Of a DNA stretch of 64,000 nt, positions 47,097 to 59,879 are shown one piece after another. Origin of the DNA: Eumeta japonica (Eukaryota; Arthropoda; Insecta; Lepidoptera; Psychidae); the NCBI GenBank assembly GCA_005406025.1, contig BGZK01001559.1, positions 1-64,000 on the forward strand. The letters run 5' to 3'. Under the pieces are notes generated by a model, which was not told the DNA's origin, searched no databases, and worked only from the letters and a program-made list of their open reading frames with translations. The position numbers were made by a program, and so were the translations under genes. Each line of letters begins with the position of its first letter. Within the stretch, counting starts at the first letter, position 1.

Positions 47097-48940
47097 TAAT
47101 TTTGTGTAACTTATGGTGTTACTGTGAGGTAACACATTATACGAACGAGAAATTTCTGAAAAAGTTCTTATGTAGTCTTCGCCTCTGTTATTGATGGCCA
47201 ACCATTGCTTAGCTTTCAATAATTACCCGAAAGGTAGAAAGACTAAATAAATCATAGAACATACGTAATTTTATACAACACTCTGATCATATTGCAATTT
47301 ATCCTCAAAATAATAAATACATTTATTTGGTAAATTATATGCTAAGTAACGTTTCATTCCAATCTTGATTTGGTGTTGCTCAAAGCAAAATTAAAAAATG
47401 AGTGCAATTTCTCACTATTTAATATACATCGAAACAGCGAAAAAAAATTATAATGCCAAAACAATGTAAAGCTGCGACGTAACTGACTCGTATACGTATT
47501 TATGCGTACCTCAAATAACTCAAATACCACAGAATTCGGCATTAGACCCACCTATGTTACACAAATATAACTACTAATTATTCTCAGAAGGTCAATTAAT
47601 CATAAATTTTCCAAAAAATTTTAATCGTCAGTTATTCATTTTAAAAATATTAAATTGGAGAGGAATGAAATTTTGGGACTATATGTTCTGATGGGCAAAA
47701 AAATTATCTCGAGAAATTAACAAAAACCTAAAACCTACCGGCGGCGCCACCTACCGGATCTGATATCTAATATTTTACCCCATTTCATACAAAGTATTTC
47801 TGTAATGTAAAAACAGCCACCAAAACATTGATGCTTCTTTCTTCACATAAAATTACAAGCCATACTTATGACTCATAATTATCATCCAAAATGATCTATA
47901 AGACATTATATTGCCAATATTACCTTCCAGAAATTGAAAATTATGTAACGGATAGAAAGCTCGTAGCTGCAGCAAGAACGTAATTTCTTTGTGATGTCAT
48001 ATCACAGTGAATGCACTAAGCCGAGCGGTAAAGCCCCGCCGCGAAGAAAATAATCACAGCTTCAATTTGACTTAGACGTACTTAAAGGCGGGTTACACTT
48101 GAAACTTTTACTCGGACTTATAAATGAAATACATACTTGTCGTATATTCGGCAATCGCATGTACTCGTACTATTTTACTTACAGACATAAATCCAAATAC
48201 AAAAGTTTGTTTATTCCTGAGACGTTTTTTGTACCTTTTATTTCACTTCATGTATTGTTTAGTTTAGTTCAAATCTTACGATGAATTTTTCGACTTCTTG
48301 TACACACTCATTTGATTCTGGAGAAACTTCAGGCCGAAATCTCTTGCATATGATAATACAATATTAAGTAAACTCTCGACTCTAGCTTTTCAATCCTGAT
48401 GCTGCTGGGATATTGCCCGCCTAAACCGTGAGGAATAAGGATCTGCTGACATTTATTTGATTCGTCAATCGTAGTAAGACAAGGGAGCGTACTTTTCCTA
48501 AGCCTACCGTATTCCTAAAAAAAAATTTATTACTACAAATTATTACAAACTTAATTATTGTTATATTTAGTACGTAATGTTTTGATATATCATCATCGTC
48601 AACTCTTCACATTCAAATTCAAACTCAAACCCAAAATAGTATTATTTTATTCCCAAAATATCAGAATCTGAAAATTGAAAATATCATTATTCTTTAGACT
48701 ATCAAATAATACTTGAAATAAATCATAATATTTTAAGAAAATACAGTGATTAAAAAAATACCTCTCGTTGGTAAATCAGTTAAAAAAGTGAAGATTAAAT
48801 CTATCTATGGAAACTTTTGTTGCGGCTGAGTTTTAACGACGAATTAACAGTTTTCGAAAAAGAAGGTTAGAATTGATTGCTTGATAGGGTTAATTATTTG
48901 ATAATAAAGTCGACTAAACAAATTTTCAATTAAATTTTTA
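47097..48940. other. AT-rich gene-free stretch
   Basis: Several 60-codon frames on both strands have no supporting features. Confidence 0.45.
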
Positions 48941-48944
48941 TTGT

Positions 48945-49115
48945 TGTGCTGTGAGTGGATGTCGAAAAAGCAAAGTTGGCCAATCGAAAAAGTGACTCCA
49001 TCCAACTTTACTTTTTTGAAATCTACAGTGACTCGCAGCGCAAGAACCAATCATTTCTCACAATTTTATTTAGAAAACGTCCCATTCGGAGTGGTAAAAA
49101 GAAATATAGTATATT
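48945..49115 (+). pseudogene. Possible THAP-type zinc-finger remnant
   Basis: CAVSGCRKSKVGQSKK (from 48945) matches the start of THAP domains (C..x..GC). After a frame shift, LYFFEIYSDSQRKNQSFL resembles the F.FP.D..R...W segment. The His and final Cys-His pair are not convincing. THAP domains occur in P-type transposases and host proteins. Confidence 0.3.
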
Positions 49116-49294
49116 TCCTTGTGTTGTAGATATTTATTTAAATTTAAATATATAAATTATTACACTATTAATTATGATTGTTATAACAGTCGTAATATAA
49201 TTAAAATTAAACACTTATAACCTAATGTAATTTCTACAATGGTAATTACAAAAAAAAAGTATAATTTTAATGAGAGGGATGTACTTAATGGATC

Positions 49295-51030
49295 GACAGC
49301 AAATTATGAATATTTGGCTTGAGTTTTGTAAGGAATAACCGTAAATCTCCCCTTTCTATGACATTCAATCTGCTTCTTTTTTTGTTAATAAGTTTATAAC
49401 GGCACTAAAACTTTTTTCGACGAGATATGAGGAGGGAAACGCTATCAGAAGCTTTTGCACAATTCCCCACAGTCCAGAATATTTTTCGGGTATTTCTGCC
49501 TGCAGCCAAAATTTTTGATACCCTCTTTTAAATGTCACTTTCAGCTCCTCATTAATGCTAAGCTCGAACAGCTCCTCTTGTAATATTACATTGTCCACTT
49601 TCGTTTCATTAAATGGATTTATGATCCACAGTGGTATTTCCATCGACAGCATATCTTCAAATCTGAATTTAAAATCATCAGGCAGGACCATCAAATGTTG
49701 AACGTATGTCTGAATATCTTCATCAAGGCATTCTACCTGCGACAAATTGGAAAACTGTGAAAAATCGCGCCGATCAATATTTTCCTTCATAAATTTCAAT
49801 TTACTAAGAAAAGCTGAAATTACACTCTTTGTTTTTATTAAATTGAAGCTGTCCTCTTGTTTTTATTAAGTTGAGGTCATTAAATTTTTTGAACAAATCT
49901 GTCAAATACGCGATGTCTGCTTTAAAATTAATCAAGTTTTTTTTAATCAGGATCTTTACTTTCCAAAAACTCTAAAACTGAGTCAAAAAGTAAATAAAAT
50001 TTTGATGCACCTTTCGACAACCTAGGTTATATACCGAAGTACGCTTACTTCGGTATGTAACAGAAATCGTTGGAAGTCTTCATCATTTTCATCGCACAAT
50101 CGTACAAATTCAATTCATTGCTTCTTATTTTGTTAACTGCATTAATCACAAATTGAAGCGATTTGTGCATTCTATCACTCAATTTTTTCGCTACTAGATG
50201 TTGTCGGTGGATAACATAGTGAATCGCAATTACCTCTGGTACAATTCTTTTAAGATGGCTTATAAACCCACGATATCGCCCGACCATGGCAGGAACTCCA
50301 TCTGTTGCCACCGAAATAACGTTTGTAAATGGAATCAACTTTTCTTAAAAAAATCATTCAAAACATTGAATATTGATTCACCTTTAGTGTCTGTCTTCAA
50401 AGTTTTTGCGAATAGTAGCTCTTCATGAATTTCTTCGCCCATAACAAATCGAACATATGCCAATAATAATACTGCATTGCCAGGTAAAGTTGACTCGTCC
50501 AATCGAATAGAAAAATGAGTTGTTCGTAGATAATTACACAAGAAACTTTCAACATCAGAGCTCATTTCATCAATACGTCTTTGTACAATGTTGATACTCA
50601 AAGGAATTCTTTTGAGTATGTCAAATAAAGATTTGTGCAGAACAGTTTTTAAAATCTCTTCAACAGCGGGTAAAATTAACTGTTTTCTAATGGTGTGCGG
50701 TTTTCCAGATTTTGCTATAAGTAATGACATATTGTAAGATGCCCGCAAGCCATCATCGTTGCTTTCAGACGTTTAAGAGAACATATTGTGCACCGTGGGT
50801 CTCTTTTCATATTTTTCCTTTAATGTTTGGAAATATATCAAATGTTTACCTATTTTATCAGGATGACATCTTCTTAGATGATCTTCCAGTTTTGATGGTT
50901 TCATAGAGTCATTGCTCAAAATTTTGTTGTATGGAAGGCATGTGAGCAATCACTTGTCTGCCTTTGATGGAACAAAAACAAATTTCAAATATTCAACACT
51001 GTACTGACGACGCTTCTTAGATTCGGCCAT
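49295..51030 (-). pseudogene. hAT transposase (ZBED5/SCAND3-like), broken
   Basis: Starts MAESKKRRQYSVEYLKF. A BED-type finger follows with KILSNDSMKPSKL and HLRRCHPD, but its second cysteine is not preserved and an in-frame TGA precedes it. Then come ASYNMSLLIAKSGKPHTI, the catalytic-core region HFSIRLDESTLPGN (first Asp), SVATDGVPAMVGRYRGF (second Asp) and AIHYVIHRQHLVAKKL (the C/HxxH-type motif; the usual Cys is Tyr). The C-terminal dimerisation region has SSYLVEKSFSAVINLLTKK. It then shifts frame into RLNVIERGDLRLFLTKLKPN and stops at about 49299. At least four breaks are present. Host genes of this type are domesticated hATs. This one is not intact. Confidence 0.85.
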
Positions 51031-51988
51031 GTTTTGTATCAATTACACACCTGTAAATAAATAAAAAAAACTTTGTTTTAGTAATCTTAAGGCGATTCGA
51101 ACTTAACAGGTTATGGCTATTTTAACATAATATGATTAATCAATTATTATAAATATTATTAAATATACATAGTTCCGGCTGCAAAGTGTTTCTAATTATT
51201 AAAAGCGAAATCGCTAAGATCCATGAAAACGGCTGAACTTATTTAAATGTGATATAAAATTATAATTCATTTATTATATTTGAATATATTTCTGTAAATT
51301 CTATAGAAACTTTTAAACAATATTTTGATATCAAAACTCCGCAATAATTAAATGAACTTGATAGGTAATAAAAATGAAGTAGGGACGATAAGTTCAATCT
51401 TTCTCGGCTTAAAACTATATGCATATAACAAATAGACCGGTAGGTACTTACTTTTCCGACACTGACAATTACTAATATCAATTCACTTTATTTTTCTTTT
51501 CGAAAGTCTGGAAACAAATTCAGTCACTGGCCAACGCTAATATCGGTTCACTTTTCTTTATGAAAATCCAGAAGCAAATGATTAACGATTATCCTTGACA
51601 TTCGTATTTATATTGGTGAAGAATCAAACACGTTAATGCAAGATTGCAAGCACACACACCACAAGTCGTATTAATTTGCACGTCTGAACAAGCGTTGCGG
51701 ACGGGACGGCGGCCGGCGCGACAACGACAAGTCTCGACGCGTTGTACTGAATATAGAATATGAAAGTGTTTACAAGTAGCAGTCGCTGAGCTTCTTAAAA
51801 TATTATCTGCCTATATTGATAAGAGAAGTCAAGTCCACATTTTAGTTCTTCATCATCGAAACCAAATTAATTTTCATGCACCCCCGCTTACGATTGTGGA
51901 CCCCCATTTTATATTACGCCCAACGTAGACCCCGTCGAGTCTCCCGTGGACCCCTTAGGGTCCACCTGCACTACTTTGGGAAATACTG
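51031..51988 (-). promoter_or_regulatory. hAT 5-prime region
   Basis: Contains the probable promoter and UTR intron of the transposase, with a GC-rich part at 51680-51740. The plus-strand frame of 75 codons at 51876 is a shadow of the subterminal GGGTCC repeats. Confidence 0.5.
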
Positions 51989-52429
51989 GTCTAGACGAAC
52001 GAGGGGCTTGAGAGTAGCTCTTTTAAAACAAATTACACACACAATGGCTATAAAATATACAACTATTACAAAAACAAGTAAGCCGAGCTGGTTACAGCCA
52101 TGAATAAATCTATGTTTCAAATATTCAAAAATTGTATAACACCATTTTTCATGAAGAGTTTGCTCAATAAAGACTTAAAATTTATACAATGGTAAATTTT
52201 GTATATCTTCTAGTATTTTACTGATCATTATTTATGACAGTTATTGTTCCGCTATTTCATTAATGTTGATGACCTTTATGAAATTAATAAGTTTTTTTTC
52301 TTTTATAACTATATGTCCACGTGCAAATGTAACCAAGTGTAAAAAATATTTTAACATAATGTTCTTTATTTTCGTTGCTTTAAATTAAGAGGAGAATGTA
52401 AAAATAAAACTAATTATTCAGTCCAGGCT

Positions 52430-52670
52430 CCTTTCTGTATATAGGATTCCTCCAATAGCCACCATAATTTTTTGTCCTTTGTTTTTCTTTTACAATTTTT
52501 ACCGACGATGACGATTTTTCTGTATATCGTCGACCCACCGCCCTTTGGGGCGCTGTCTACTGCGGTTATCTGAGCCCGACCATGTAGTTATTCGTTTGGC
52601 CCATCTGTCATCTGGTTAGCGTGGTACATGGCCTGTCATCATAGCAGCATGCCTTGCTGCTGCTCTTGCT
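52430..52670 (-). mobile_element. RTE-type retrotransposon, C-terminal tail
   Basis: The minus strand reads DDRWAKRITTWSG, then SRQRPKGRWVDDI, then after a shift WW.LEESYIQKGAWTE. This is the conserved end of RTE-like ORF2 proteins (W..R...W........GRP..RW.DD). It is unrelated in position to the RTE at 23091 and of a different subgroup. Confidence 0.65.
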
Positions 52671-53653
52671 ACATTTATGCCTGCGACTGCATATATTTAT
52701 CAAATTGATTAAATGATTTTTACATCATCTTGTTTCCTTTAATTTTACACAGTCGAGTTTTTCAATTTTTTAAATTATTGTTCTTTAGGTTATACATATT
52801 AAAATAGTTTTAGATCTAGATATTCACTATTATATTATAACATTGTATTTTATATAAACAAATATTAATCTTAACTTTTTATGCAACATTCGTAGTAAAT
52901 AAATTTTAAAAAATAATGTGACAACTGCCTTTACAAACATTTTTATATAATTAATTATTTTTGCAGTCGGTTCCAGCTAAAGATAAATCAGATACAGTTG
53001 AGTCTTCTTAGAAGAAGAAGATATTATTTTGACTCAATACTTCACGTTTTATATTCATGTTTATAGATAACATTTCTTTTTTTTGTCTTTCTGTAGTTGG
53101 AACCGCTTTTATATTGTTATCGATAAAGAGTACCAATGTTTCTATTAACATTGGAATTATACAACTAAATGAAAATATGTAAATGGATTAATAAATAATC
53201 TAAATTCTGTGTATACCAGGTTTTAATAGTAGCTATTGAAGAGTAGTTTATGTTAACAAATCACAAATTACTTTTAACTCGTAACTGTTAAGAGGTCCTG
53301 TGGCTTTCATCATCAGCTTCGCAGCATGACATTATAACTCCCAGTCTAATAAAAAGTGTTCAAACACACTATATGTGCCTGTAATGTTTGACTATATAAC
53401 TTGTATTCCTCAGGATCCCATCATGATTTTCTGAATTGGTAACTTTGAGAACACCTCGAGATATTATACCCTTTCAAACAAAAAAAAATTTTTTTTTCTA
53501 AATTAGTTTACAATTGAAGTACTTATCAATAAACATAAAAATACTTACGGATACGAAAATACAACGATCTTCTGTTTGAAGTAGGTTAATAAAAATGATG
53601 CTTGAACTTCCATTCATATAAGCCATCTTCGTCCATAAGTAGCGGTCATATAA
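52671..53653. other. AT-rich spacer
   Basis: No gene supported. Confidence 0.45.
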
Positions 53654-53655
53654 TA

Positions 53656-54364
53656 GACCAGGGTCGAAGCCGTCAAAAAAAATTAAAAACGAAAAAAAAT
53701 TATAGTAGAATGAAACCTATTGGAAAAGGAAGGTTACACCACCCAAATGAGAGGAAAAATAAATTACGGTCGATCTGAGGTTGGGAAGGGTAGGGGTGCG
53801 TTTTGGGGTAAAAATCGGTTAATCTTGATTTACGGCAAAACTACAAGTCCTATCGAAAAAGTCAAATGGCAAAGTTGTAGGTATTAATAAGATCTACAAA
53901 TTTTGTATTTAGACTTTTTCTCCTTAACCTCAAAATTCATGTAAAAATGCAAAACCACATTTTGGTTTTTATTTTTATCTTTATCAAAAATTTTTTTTGA
54001 AATTTGGTGAAAAGTTACCTATTTATATCCCAAACACGCTGGAATTTTTTAATTTAAAATATTTATTTTTTCACCCTATTTTTACTCGATATCGAAAACA
54101 CCCTAATTTTCGATCGAAAATTCCACGTCAAAATATCATATTTTTCAAAAAGTCGGTAGCTTTTGTTCGTTGAAATCTCTACTTTCTGATGGTGTAAAAA
54201 TATACATTTTATTGAAAATTTATTCAGAAAATACAAAATAACGAAAAGTGATAAAATTTGAATTTTTTTTTCATCTTTATGTTTTCTTTTGAGATATTTA
54301 TCACAATTTTACTTTAATTACTCGAAAACGTTTGGTTCTATGTTTTATTAATGAACAAAAATTA
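53656..54364. repeat. Left long terminal inverted repeat
   Basis: Pairs with 59880-60603. Diagnostic blocks include GGTTACACCACCCAAATGAG (53723) and CCGTAATTT/AAATTACGG. By eye the match is high, with small indels, for example an approximately 11-bp length difference just inside the tip and a few bases near 53805. It ends inward near AATGAACAAAAATTA. Confidence 0.85.
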
Positions 54365-54591
54365 CAAATCCATTGAACATAAATATTACAAAAACACCAT
54401 TGTTATAACTATTAAAATAGGATTAAAGGCGATTTTAATAAAAAATGTGACTATTACTATTTAATCCTGCAAAATAATGTTGATTTAATATCTATATTTT
54501 TATTGATTACAGTATACATAATATAAAATTTGAAAGCATTAATTTTAATATTTATCAAAAAATTTATGAAATAACTTTCGATACAAATTAT

Positions 54592-55104
54592 TTATTTATG
54601 TTTCCGTCTTTTTGATGGTATTTCTTCATCGTCAGATTCGAGAGGCTTTTCTGGTTGATCTTCGACATCTTCAAGACTATCACCGTCTTCGTCTTCAACA
54701 TTATTTCCAGTCTGCATCGATTCATGGTCCGGAATTTCCTCTAGATCATTAATGATTTCCTCGTAGATTTGCTTCTCTACATTAGCGCATTTTTCAGAAC
54801 CATGGCAATTAGAACATAAATTTGTGCACTTTAAACCATGTTTTCTACAGCCACATTTCAAATTATTACACCCAGTTTCACAGCTGCAGCAAATAGTTTT
54901 TAACAATACCTCCGGAATTAATTCCATTTCAGTTAATTTAGGCATAATTCCACGTTCATGTTTCTTCCAGCCCCAATCTGTTACTGTCAATTCGTTACCT
55001 AGCCACGTTTGAAGCTGATAATACGCCCTGTAACAATGTTGTTCGGCTGCACCTTCTGTGGGTGGGAGATTTGCTAATATGAAAGATGCTTTAATTTTTG
55101 CCAA
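54592..55104 (-). pseudogene. Transposon C-terminal segment with CXC-like cysteine domain
   Basis: An open frame of 170 codons. AKIKASFILANLPPTEGAAE and LQTWLGNELTVTDWGW are conserved blocks that I recall from a large family of arthropod and cnidarian uncharacterised proteins. Then ICCSCETGCNNLKCGCRKHG followed by LKCTNLCSNCHG makes a CXC (tesmin/TSO1-like) metal-binding pattern. An acidic tail (DLEEIPDHES, EDEDGDSLEDVED) ends with SKRRKHK, a possible nuclear signal. A true stop follows (54592). Upstream continuity with the nuclease is broken by stops around 55140-55260. Confidence 0.8.
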
Positions 55105-55266
55105 TTGATATTTTTGAAATCTTAATTGATTAAGTGTAATATTCTCGTTTTACATTTATAAATAGATTTTATTAATTGTAATCCATTTTCTTTATGTCGT
55201 CTTTGCTTACATCTTTTAAAAATATATGAGCCGACTTCGACAAATTCTTATCGCCTAATAATGAAT

Positions 55267-56231
55267 TTACGATAGTTTTTTGCCTTTTCCGGCAAATCCG
55301 GACGTTGTATCACAACCAGAAAAGCAATGCAGAAATGCAACGATGTTTTTGACTGATTCATATTTGAAACTATTAGACGTGAAAAAGATCTTTATATTTC
55401 CAGAACCGGGCTTGAGAAAATAAATTTGATGATTATTAGAATTTAATTGATTTAAAGGACCAAAGATCAATATCTTGACCTACAACAATGACAGTTTTAT
55501 TGGTATCTCTGGCAATTTTAATCGAGGTTTTAATAATGTCAGCATCAGCATCTTCTTTAACTTGTTCACAGGAAAATCCTTGCGATTGTAACACTTGCAT
55601 TAAAGATTTTATTAATTTATCTTTATTTTTTCATTAGATAGAAACTTTTCTTGCAAAATGGTATTTTCGTATGGTTTTGATAATTGAATGTTGGAATATT
55701 GTCTGATGTCTTTCTACGACTACGTTCTCCTTCTTTAGTTGAATTAACTACTGGTACTGTTGACACAGTTATTGATTTTTCAATTTCAGGGTATCCATCA
55801 AAACGATATAGCTGCTTTCTGCATAATGTTTTTGTACATAATGTAAATATTTATTCAAGATCTCCTCCACAGTTTCATTTTTCTGCCAAATTACTTGTGC
55901 AGTAAAACCCACCGTCGACAACATGCACGATACCGTCAGAATGCGTTGGTCCATTTGCGCTCTCAAATAATTCATAAAGCTGAGATTTCACATTTTTCTG
56001 AGGCCATTTTCTGTAAGAGTGACAATGGAAATGGAGCAAGCTCGTATTGTAAATAAGTTTCCATATCTTTTGACTATCGATTGTTAACGATATTCTTTGA
56101 AACAGCAATAAAGGATCAATGGCTATAATATCTCCGTTAACTTTAACGGAAGATTGAACCGTTTTAGAGACAAGATTTTGTTTTTTTTTAAATTTAACAC
56201 TGCCAAAATTCATGCCAACAATAGCTTGCAA
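55267..56231 (-). pseudogene. Transposon XPG/FEN-type nuclease segment
   Basis: Two XPG blocks are visible. The N-type block (about 55960-55780) has VHVVDGGF, then VIWQKNETVEEILNKYLHYV, and in the next frame RFDGYPEIEK, like the VFDG motif of FEN1-type enzymes. The I-type block (about 55580-55470) has KEDADADIIKTSIKIA and VIVVGQDIDL, acidic metal-binding residues in place. FSGCDTTSGFAGKGKK (55310s) resembles the helix-turn-helix GxD..xGxxGIGxK signature. Preceding text QAIVGMNFGSVKFKKKQN belongs to the linker. Frameshifts separate the blocks, two of them at T-runs. Family assignment rests on motif recall. Confidence 0.7.
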
Positions 56232-56503
56232 AGATTTTTCCCTTCTTCATACGCTTCGTAGCAATTTACAGAATTACTGCCAATAATTCCAGAAAATATT
56301 GACATAATTTGATCAGTATCTGGAAAAGGATCGTATCTGTTGAAAAATTTTTAATATCTGTAAATCAGCTACATCTTTTTTATTCGATATTCCCTGGAAT
56401 CTATGTGCTGCTCGGTAGTTGCAAAGGAAACAAAAAATCTTCCATTTCATTGCAAATTTCGACAAGTATGATCATTGTTAATACAAATTTTGTCAAAACA
56501 CTT

Positions 56504-58279
56504 TCAGACAAACCACGTCCATGTAAGTCCACCCTGAGTTTTCATAGATCTCATCAAAACTTGTTCGATCGTCATATCCGTCCAAACTCCCGACCAAAAC
56601 TTGTGAGTACGCCGAATTGTGAAGAACCCTTCGGTGAATTGCGTAAATTCATAATCATCATTTATTATATCTTTCAGCTTACGCATATCTTGCAGGTAAA
56701 GATGAGCCGATTTTGCATATAAAAGTGTCCACTTGCATGAAAATAGGGAAGCATTCTTTCCACGCATTTTAAATGTAATTCCCAATTACCTGAACGCTCA
56801 GCCCTAATGAAATCTTTTACTAATAAGACCATTTGCCAGTACTGTATCCAAAGTTTTGCGGTAGGACCTCTTTGTATCGATGTAAGATGCTCGATAAATT
56901 TGTCCTTATAGTCTTCAAATCTTCATGATGTAAATTGTCACCAAAATGTTCAGTTCCTAAATCTAGCAAAATGTATCCATTAACCCTTTTTCTGTGTCCG
57001 ACAACTCCATCGACGAAAAATTAATTCTGACAAGGCAAGCTGTACTAGAAAATGTCCTCTGATAGCTCGTGCATATGCGTGCCCAGAAAGGGCTTTTTCG
57101 GACGAATTTTCCGCATATATTTCACAAAAGCCTCTTTAAGTCCACTACCATCCATGATGAATCCAATCGCTCCGAGGAACGACATCAATAAATGAAATCC
57201 CCAAGTCTTACTTGGACCGACGACAAATTATAGAGATCATTATCTAAATCAATACTGGCTAAGATTTCACGAGCTTTATGGTATAGTGGTTGGTCAAACG
57301 TGACGAACACAATCTTTGTACTTGTTTTGGCATTGCTTAGCGGCTTCTACCAACGATGTGAAAATGGTATCATAATCACTCGGTGGGTTCTTTATAAACG
57401 GCACAGGAATAATTTTAGAAGAATGATAAGCCACATTATTATGTGACTTCTCCATGAATCCATTCCAGCCATCGGATTTACTGTTTGTAAATTTTGAATA
57501 AAACCATGTAAAATCAGCCGAAGACATTTCATAGTTGTCCGTAACGTCTAAAATATCTTCTATCTCAACTGTTTTCAATCCGTCGGAATTTTTGTTTTCA
57601 AATCGTTTTAAATTCACAAATCCTATTTCGCCTATCTCTTCAGAAGATGGTATCTGTTTTAATCTAGAGATGGTTTTCTTTGAAGTAACACTAGACGCCG
57701 GAGTAACAACCATAATTCCACCCATTGCGTGGAAAGTATTCTTGCCATCAATCGTACATGTATTATGATCCGCATTGTCATAAATAAATTGAACGTAGGA
57801 ATCTGGAGAAAACGTATGATTAGCAGGGTCCTTAATAATCGATGCTTCAAAGCGCAAAGTTTCTTTATATGAGGAACACAAGCCTAAATTAGATAATGAA
57901 TCGATTAATCCTTTGGAGGCATATTTTTGTGAATCATCGACGACAAACCGAGTAAAATTGAGATAAAAAGAACGTGGCCTTACTGATGTAATGATACAAT
58001 GAGACATTGTGGCCACTTTTATCCATCCGACGAATATTATTTGTACTCTTTTTTATTACTTTTACACACAATATTCAAAAACTTGCAAAGTTTCAGGAAC
58101 GTCCTTAAAAAATTGCCTTCGTTAAAATCAGGAATTTCGTAATAACTTGTATCGTATACTTTAGAACGAATATCTTCTAAAAGAATTTCAGCAGCCATTT
58201 CAACAATTCTACTTCGTTCGTCTTTACTTTTAATCTTTTTCGTACCACTCTTTGCAGAGCTTCTTACTTGCAGTGCCAT
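56504..58279 (-). pseudogene. Transposon transposase-like core
   Basis: After a short ATG-led piece (58279-58037) a 240-codon frame (58016-57294) has YASKGLIDSLSNLGLCSSYK, QFIYDNADHNTCTIDGKNTF and HAMGGIMVVTP. It runs into VTFDQPLYHKAREILAS, then (frame-shifted) LLMSFLGAIGFIMDGSGLKE and GHAYARAIRGHFLVQLALSE. The last readable block is FFTIRRTHKFWSGVW, then DMTIEQVLMRSMKTQGG (56560s). The Asp of DNADHN, the Asp of TFDQP and the Glu of TIEQVL are candidates for a D-D-E triad, but I cannot prove which residues are catalytic. Many breaks. Confidence 0.7.
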
Positions 58280-58489
58280 TTTTGTATAAAATTATCATGT
58301 CTCTTTTAATTAAATGACATTCGATGTCGTTTTGAAAATGCTCCTTCAATTTTGTCTTAATAGTTGTGTAGTCTGGGAGATCTCCTGAAAATCCCTTTTA
58401 TTTCATTGATAGAAAATTGACATTCCATTTCATTTTCAACAATATAATTAATAAGATAATTAATAAAATCCTTCGTATTTTACATGCAA

Positions 58490-59008
58490 CGCGACCTCTT
58501 TTTCTTTCAGTTCTTTTGTTATAAAAGTAGACATACAAGCTGTGTGATAATGCGCTTTTACAGCGAGTAAATCAGGCACATTTCTCAAACGAGCTGAAAT
58601 ATTTTTATCGAAATCATTTAATGTGCTTTGTTTTTGAATATACTCTAATATATTATCTCTAGTATCTTGACTTTCAACAGATGAAATTTTTCTTTAGATC
58701 TATTACCGAAAAATTTACCGCAGAGAAAGCAATGAGATTCAAAATTAAAACCAACAGCGTCTTTATTTATTTCTTTTCCTTCGTTAGATTTCCGATGTCT
58801 TGAACTACGGAATGTTGCTATTGCAGTCTCATCATTATAATGACTTTGACAAGTTCGATGAATAAAGGCTGATGTCAAACGCTCAAATTTTTATATTTAT
58901 TATCGGTTCTTTTTACTAGATCCCACTAAACGATTCAAAGCTGTTTTTTATCTCACATCCTGGTTTATCATCTGCCTTATTGCAGATTATACAAACAGAT
59001 TTATCCAT
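58490..59008 (-). pseudogene. Transposon N-terminal zinc-finger-like segments
   Basis: ATG at 59008 gives MDKSVCIICNKADDKPGCEI, then breaks. The next frame has FIHRTCQSHYND, NFESHCFLCGKFFGNRSKEK and further on ILEYIQKQSTLNDFDKNISA, then HYHTACMSTF. Paired Cys and His residues suggest metal-binding modules at the start of the transposase. This arrangement also occurs in the uncharacterised protein family recalled for the C terminus. Confidence 0.6.
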
Positions 59009-59879
59009 GCTGAAAATCTGAAAAGACAAAATTAAATTAATAATAATGCCTCTACAGTTTTATCAAGAGTATAACTTAATTTGTTCGTGCAAAATAAACG
59101 AAATTATTATCTTTATTCGCGTACTAAAATATTATTTGATTGTATTTTTAGGTTATGTTAGGTTAAACATACTATTTAGTAAAGGAGAATATTACTATTT
59201 TTATTTTAGAGCTGATATGATAGATACTGATTAAAATTCAGGTAGTATTTACCTTGCTATGTAGATTCCAGAACTTTTTTTTAAACTTAATTTGTGACAA
59301 TTCTTGTAAAGTAACTCAGTATACACGTGTATTTTATCAACGATGTTATTCACTGTACTGCATTTCGAATACTAGCTAACGGTTTTTACAGCTGCTACGA
59401 AATAACAGGTAGTAAGGCCCAGACCCTCCTAGCCCCGTCTCCACTTCTGTATAACTTATTATACCTTTGCAATAAAAAACAATGGGATATAGTGGTAGTA
59501 ACTTATTTAATTCGCAATAGAAAATTTCGGACGACAGGAAAATGTGTACAAATTGGCGGCAAAATCGAATTGTCATTTTCACTAACTTTTAATTATAGTT
59601 TTTTTTCTTATTTTGACTTTCTAAGTGGCCAGCATTTTATAAAGCCAAAAGGTTGAAACGGCGTTTAACAACTTCTCTATGAAATACTTTTTGATGGGCT
59701 ACAATTTTCCGAAGGTCACTCAGGTATATAGATTTCACCTTAAAATACCGATAAATAGGCATCTATGCACATAATTTAAAACAAATTTTCAAAGTTTCTC
59801 AAAGCTTTATAGATGTATTATTAAATATCAACTTTATTAACCTACTTAGTAGTTAATTATAATAATCCATTTCGAGTTG
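59009..59879. other. Transposon 5-prime region, non-coding
   Basis: Lies between the right inverted repeat and the ATG at 59008. A plus-strand open frame (59327-59656) has no support and is probably chance. Confidence 0.5.

Larger units (their letters stand above)
49295..51988 (-). mobile_element. hAT transposon (Buster/ZBED-like), 3-prime end not resolved
   Basis: Its 5-prime end is at 51988: on the minus strand it begins CAGTATTTCCCAAAGTAG, next to GTCTAGAC (51989-51996), which fits the NNNTANNN 8-bp target of Buster-type hATs. A GGGGTCCAC-rich subterminal region follows. A good acceptor (TTTATTTATTTACAG) lies 20 nt before the ATG at 51030, suggesting a 5-prime UTR intron. The transposase ends at about 49295. 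No matching terminal repeat or second GTCTAGAC was found to the left. Confidence 0.8.

Noticed and set aside
51876..52103. 75-codon arginine-rich gene
   Set aside because: It is produced by the GGGTCC-rich subterminal sequence of the hAT element and crosses its border.
57535..57768. Plus-strand 77-codon ORF within the transposase core
   Set aside because: It is the antisense of the conserved DNADHN region and has no independent support.
59327..59656. 109-codon plus-strand gene inside the large transposon
   Set aside because: It begins at a non-ATG codon, has no domain, and lies in the element's non-coding 5-prime region.
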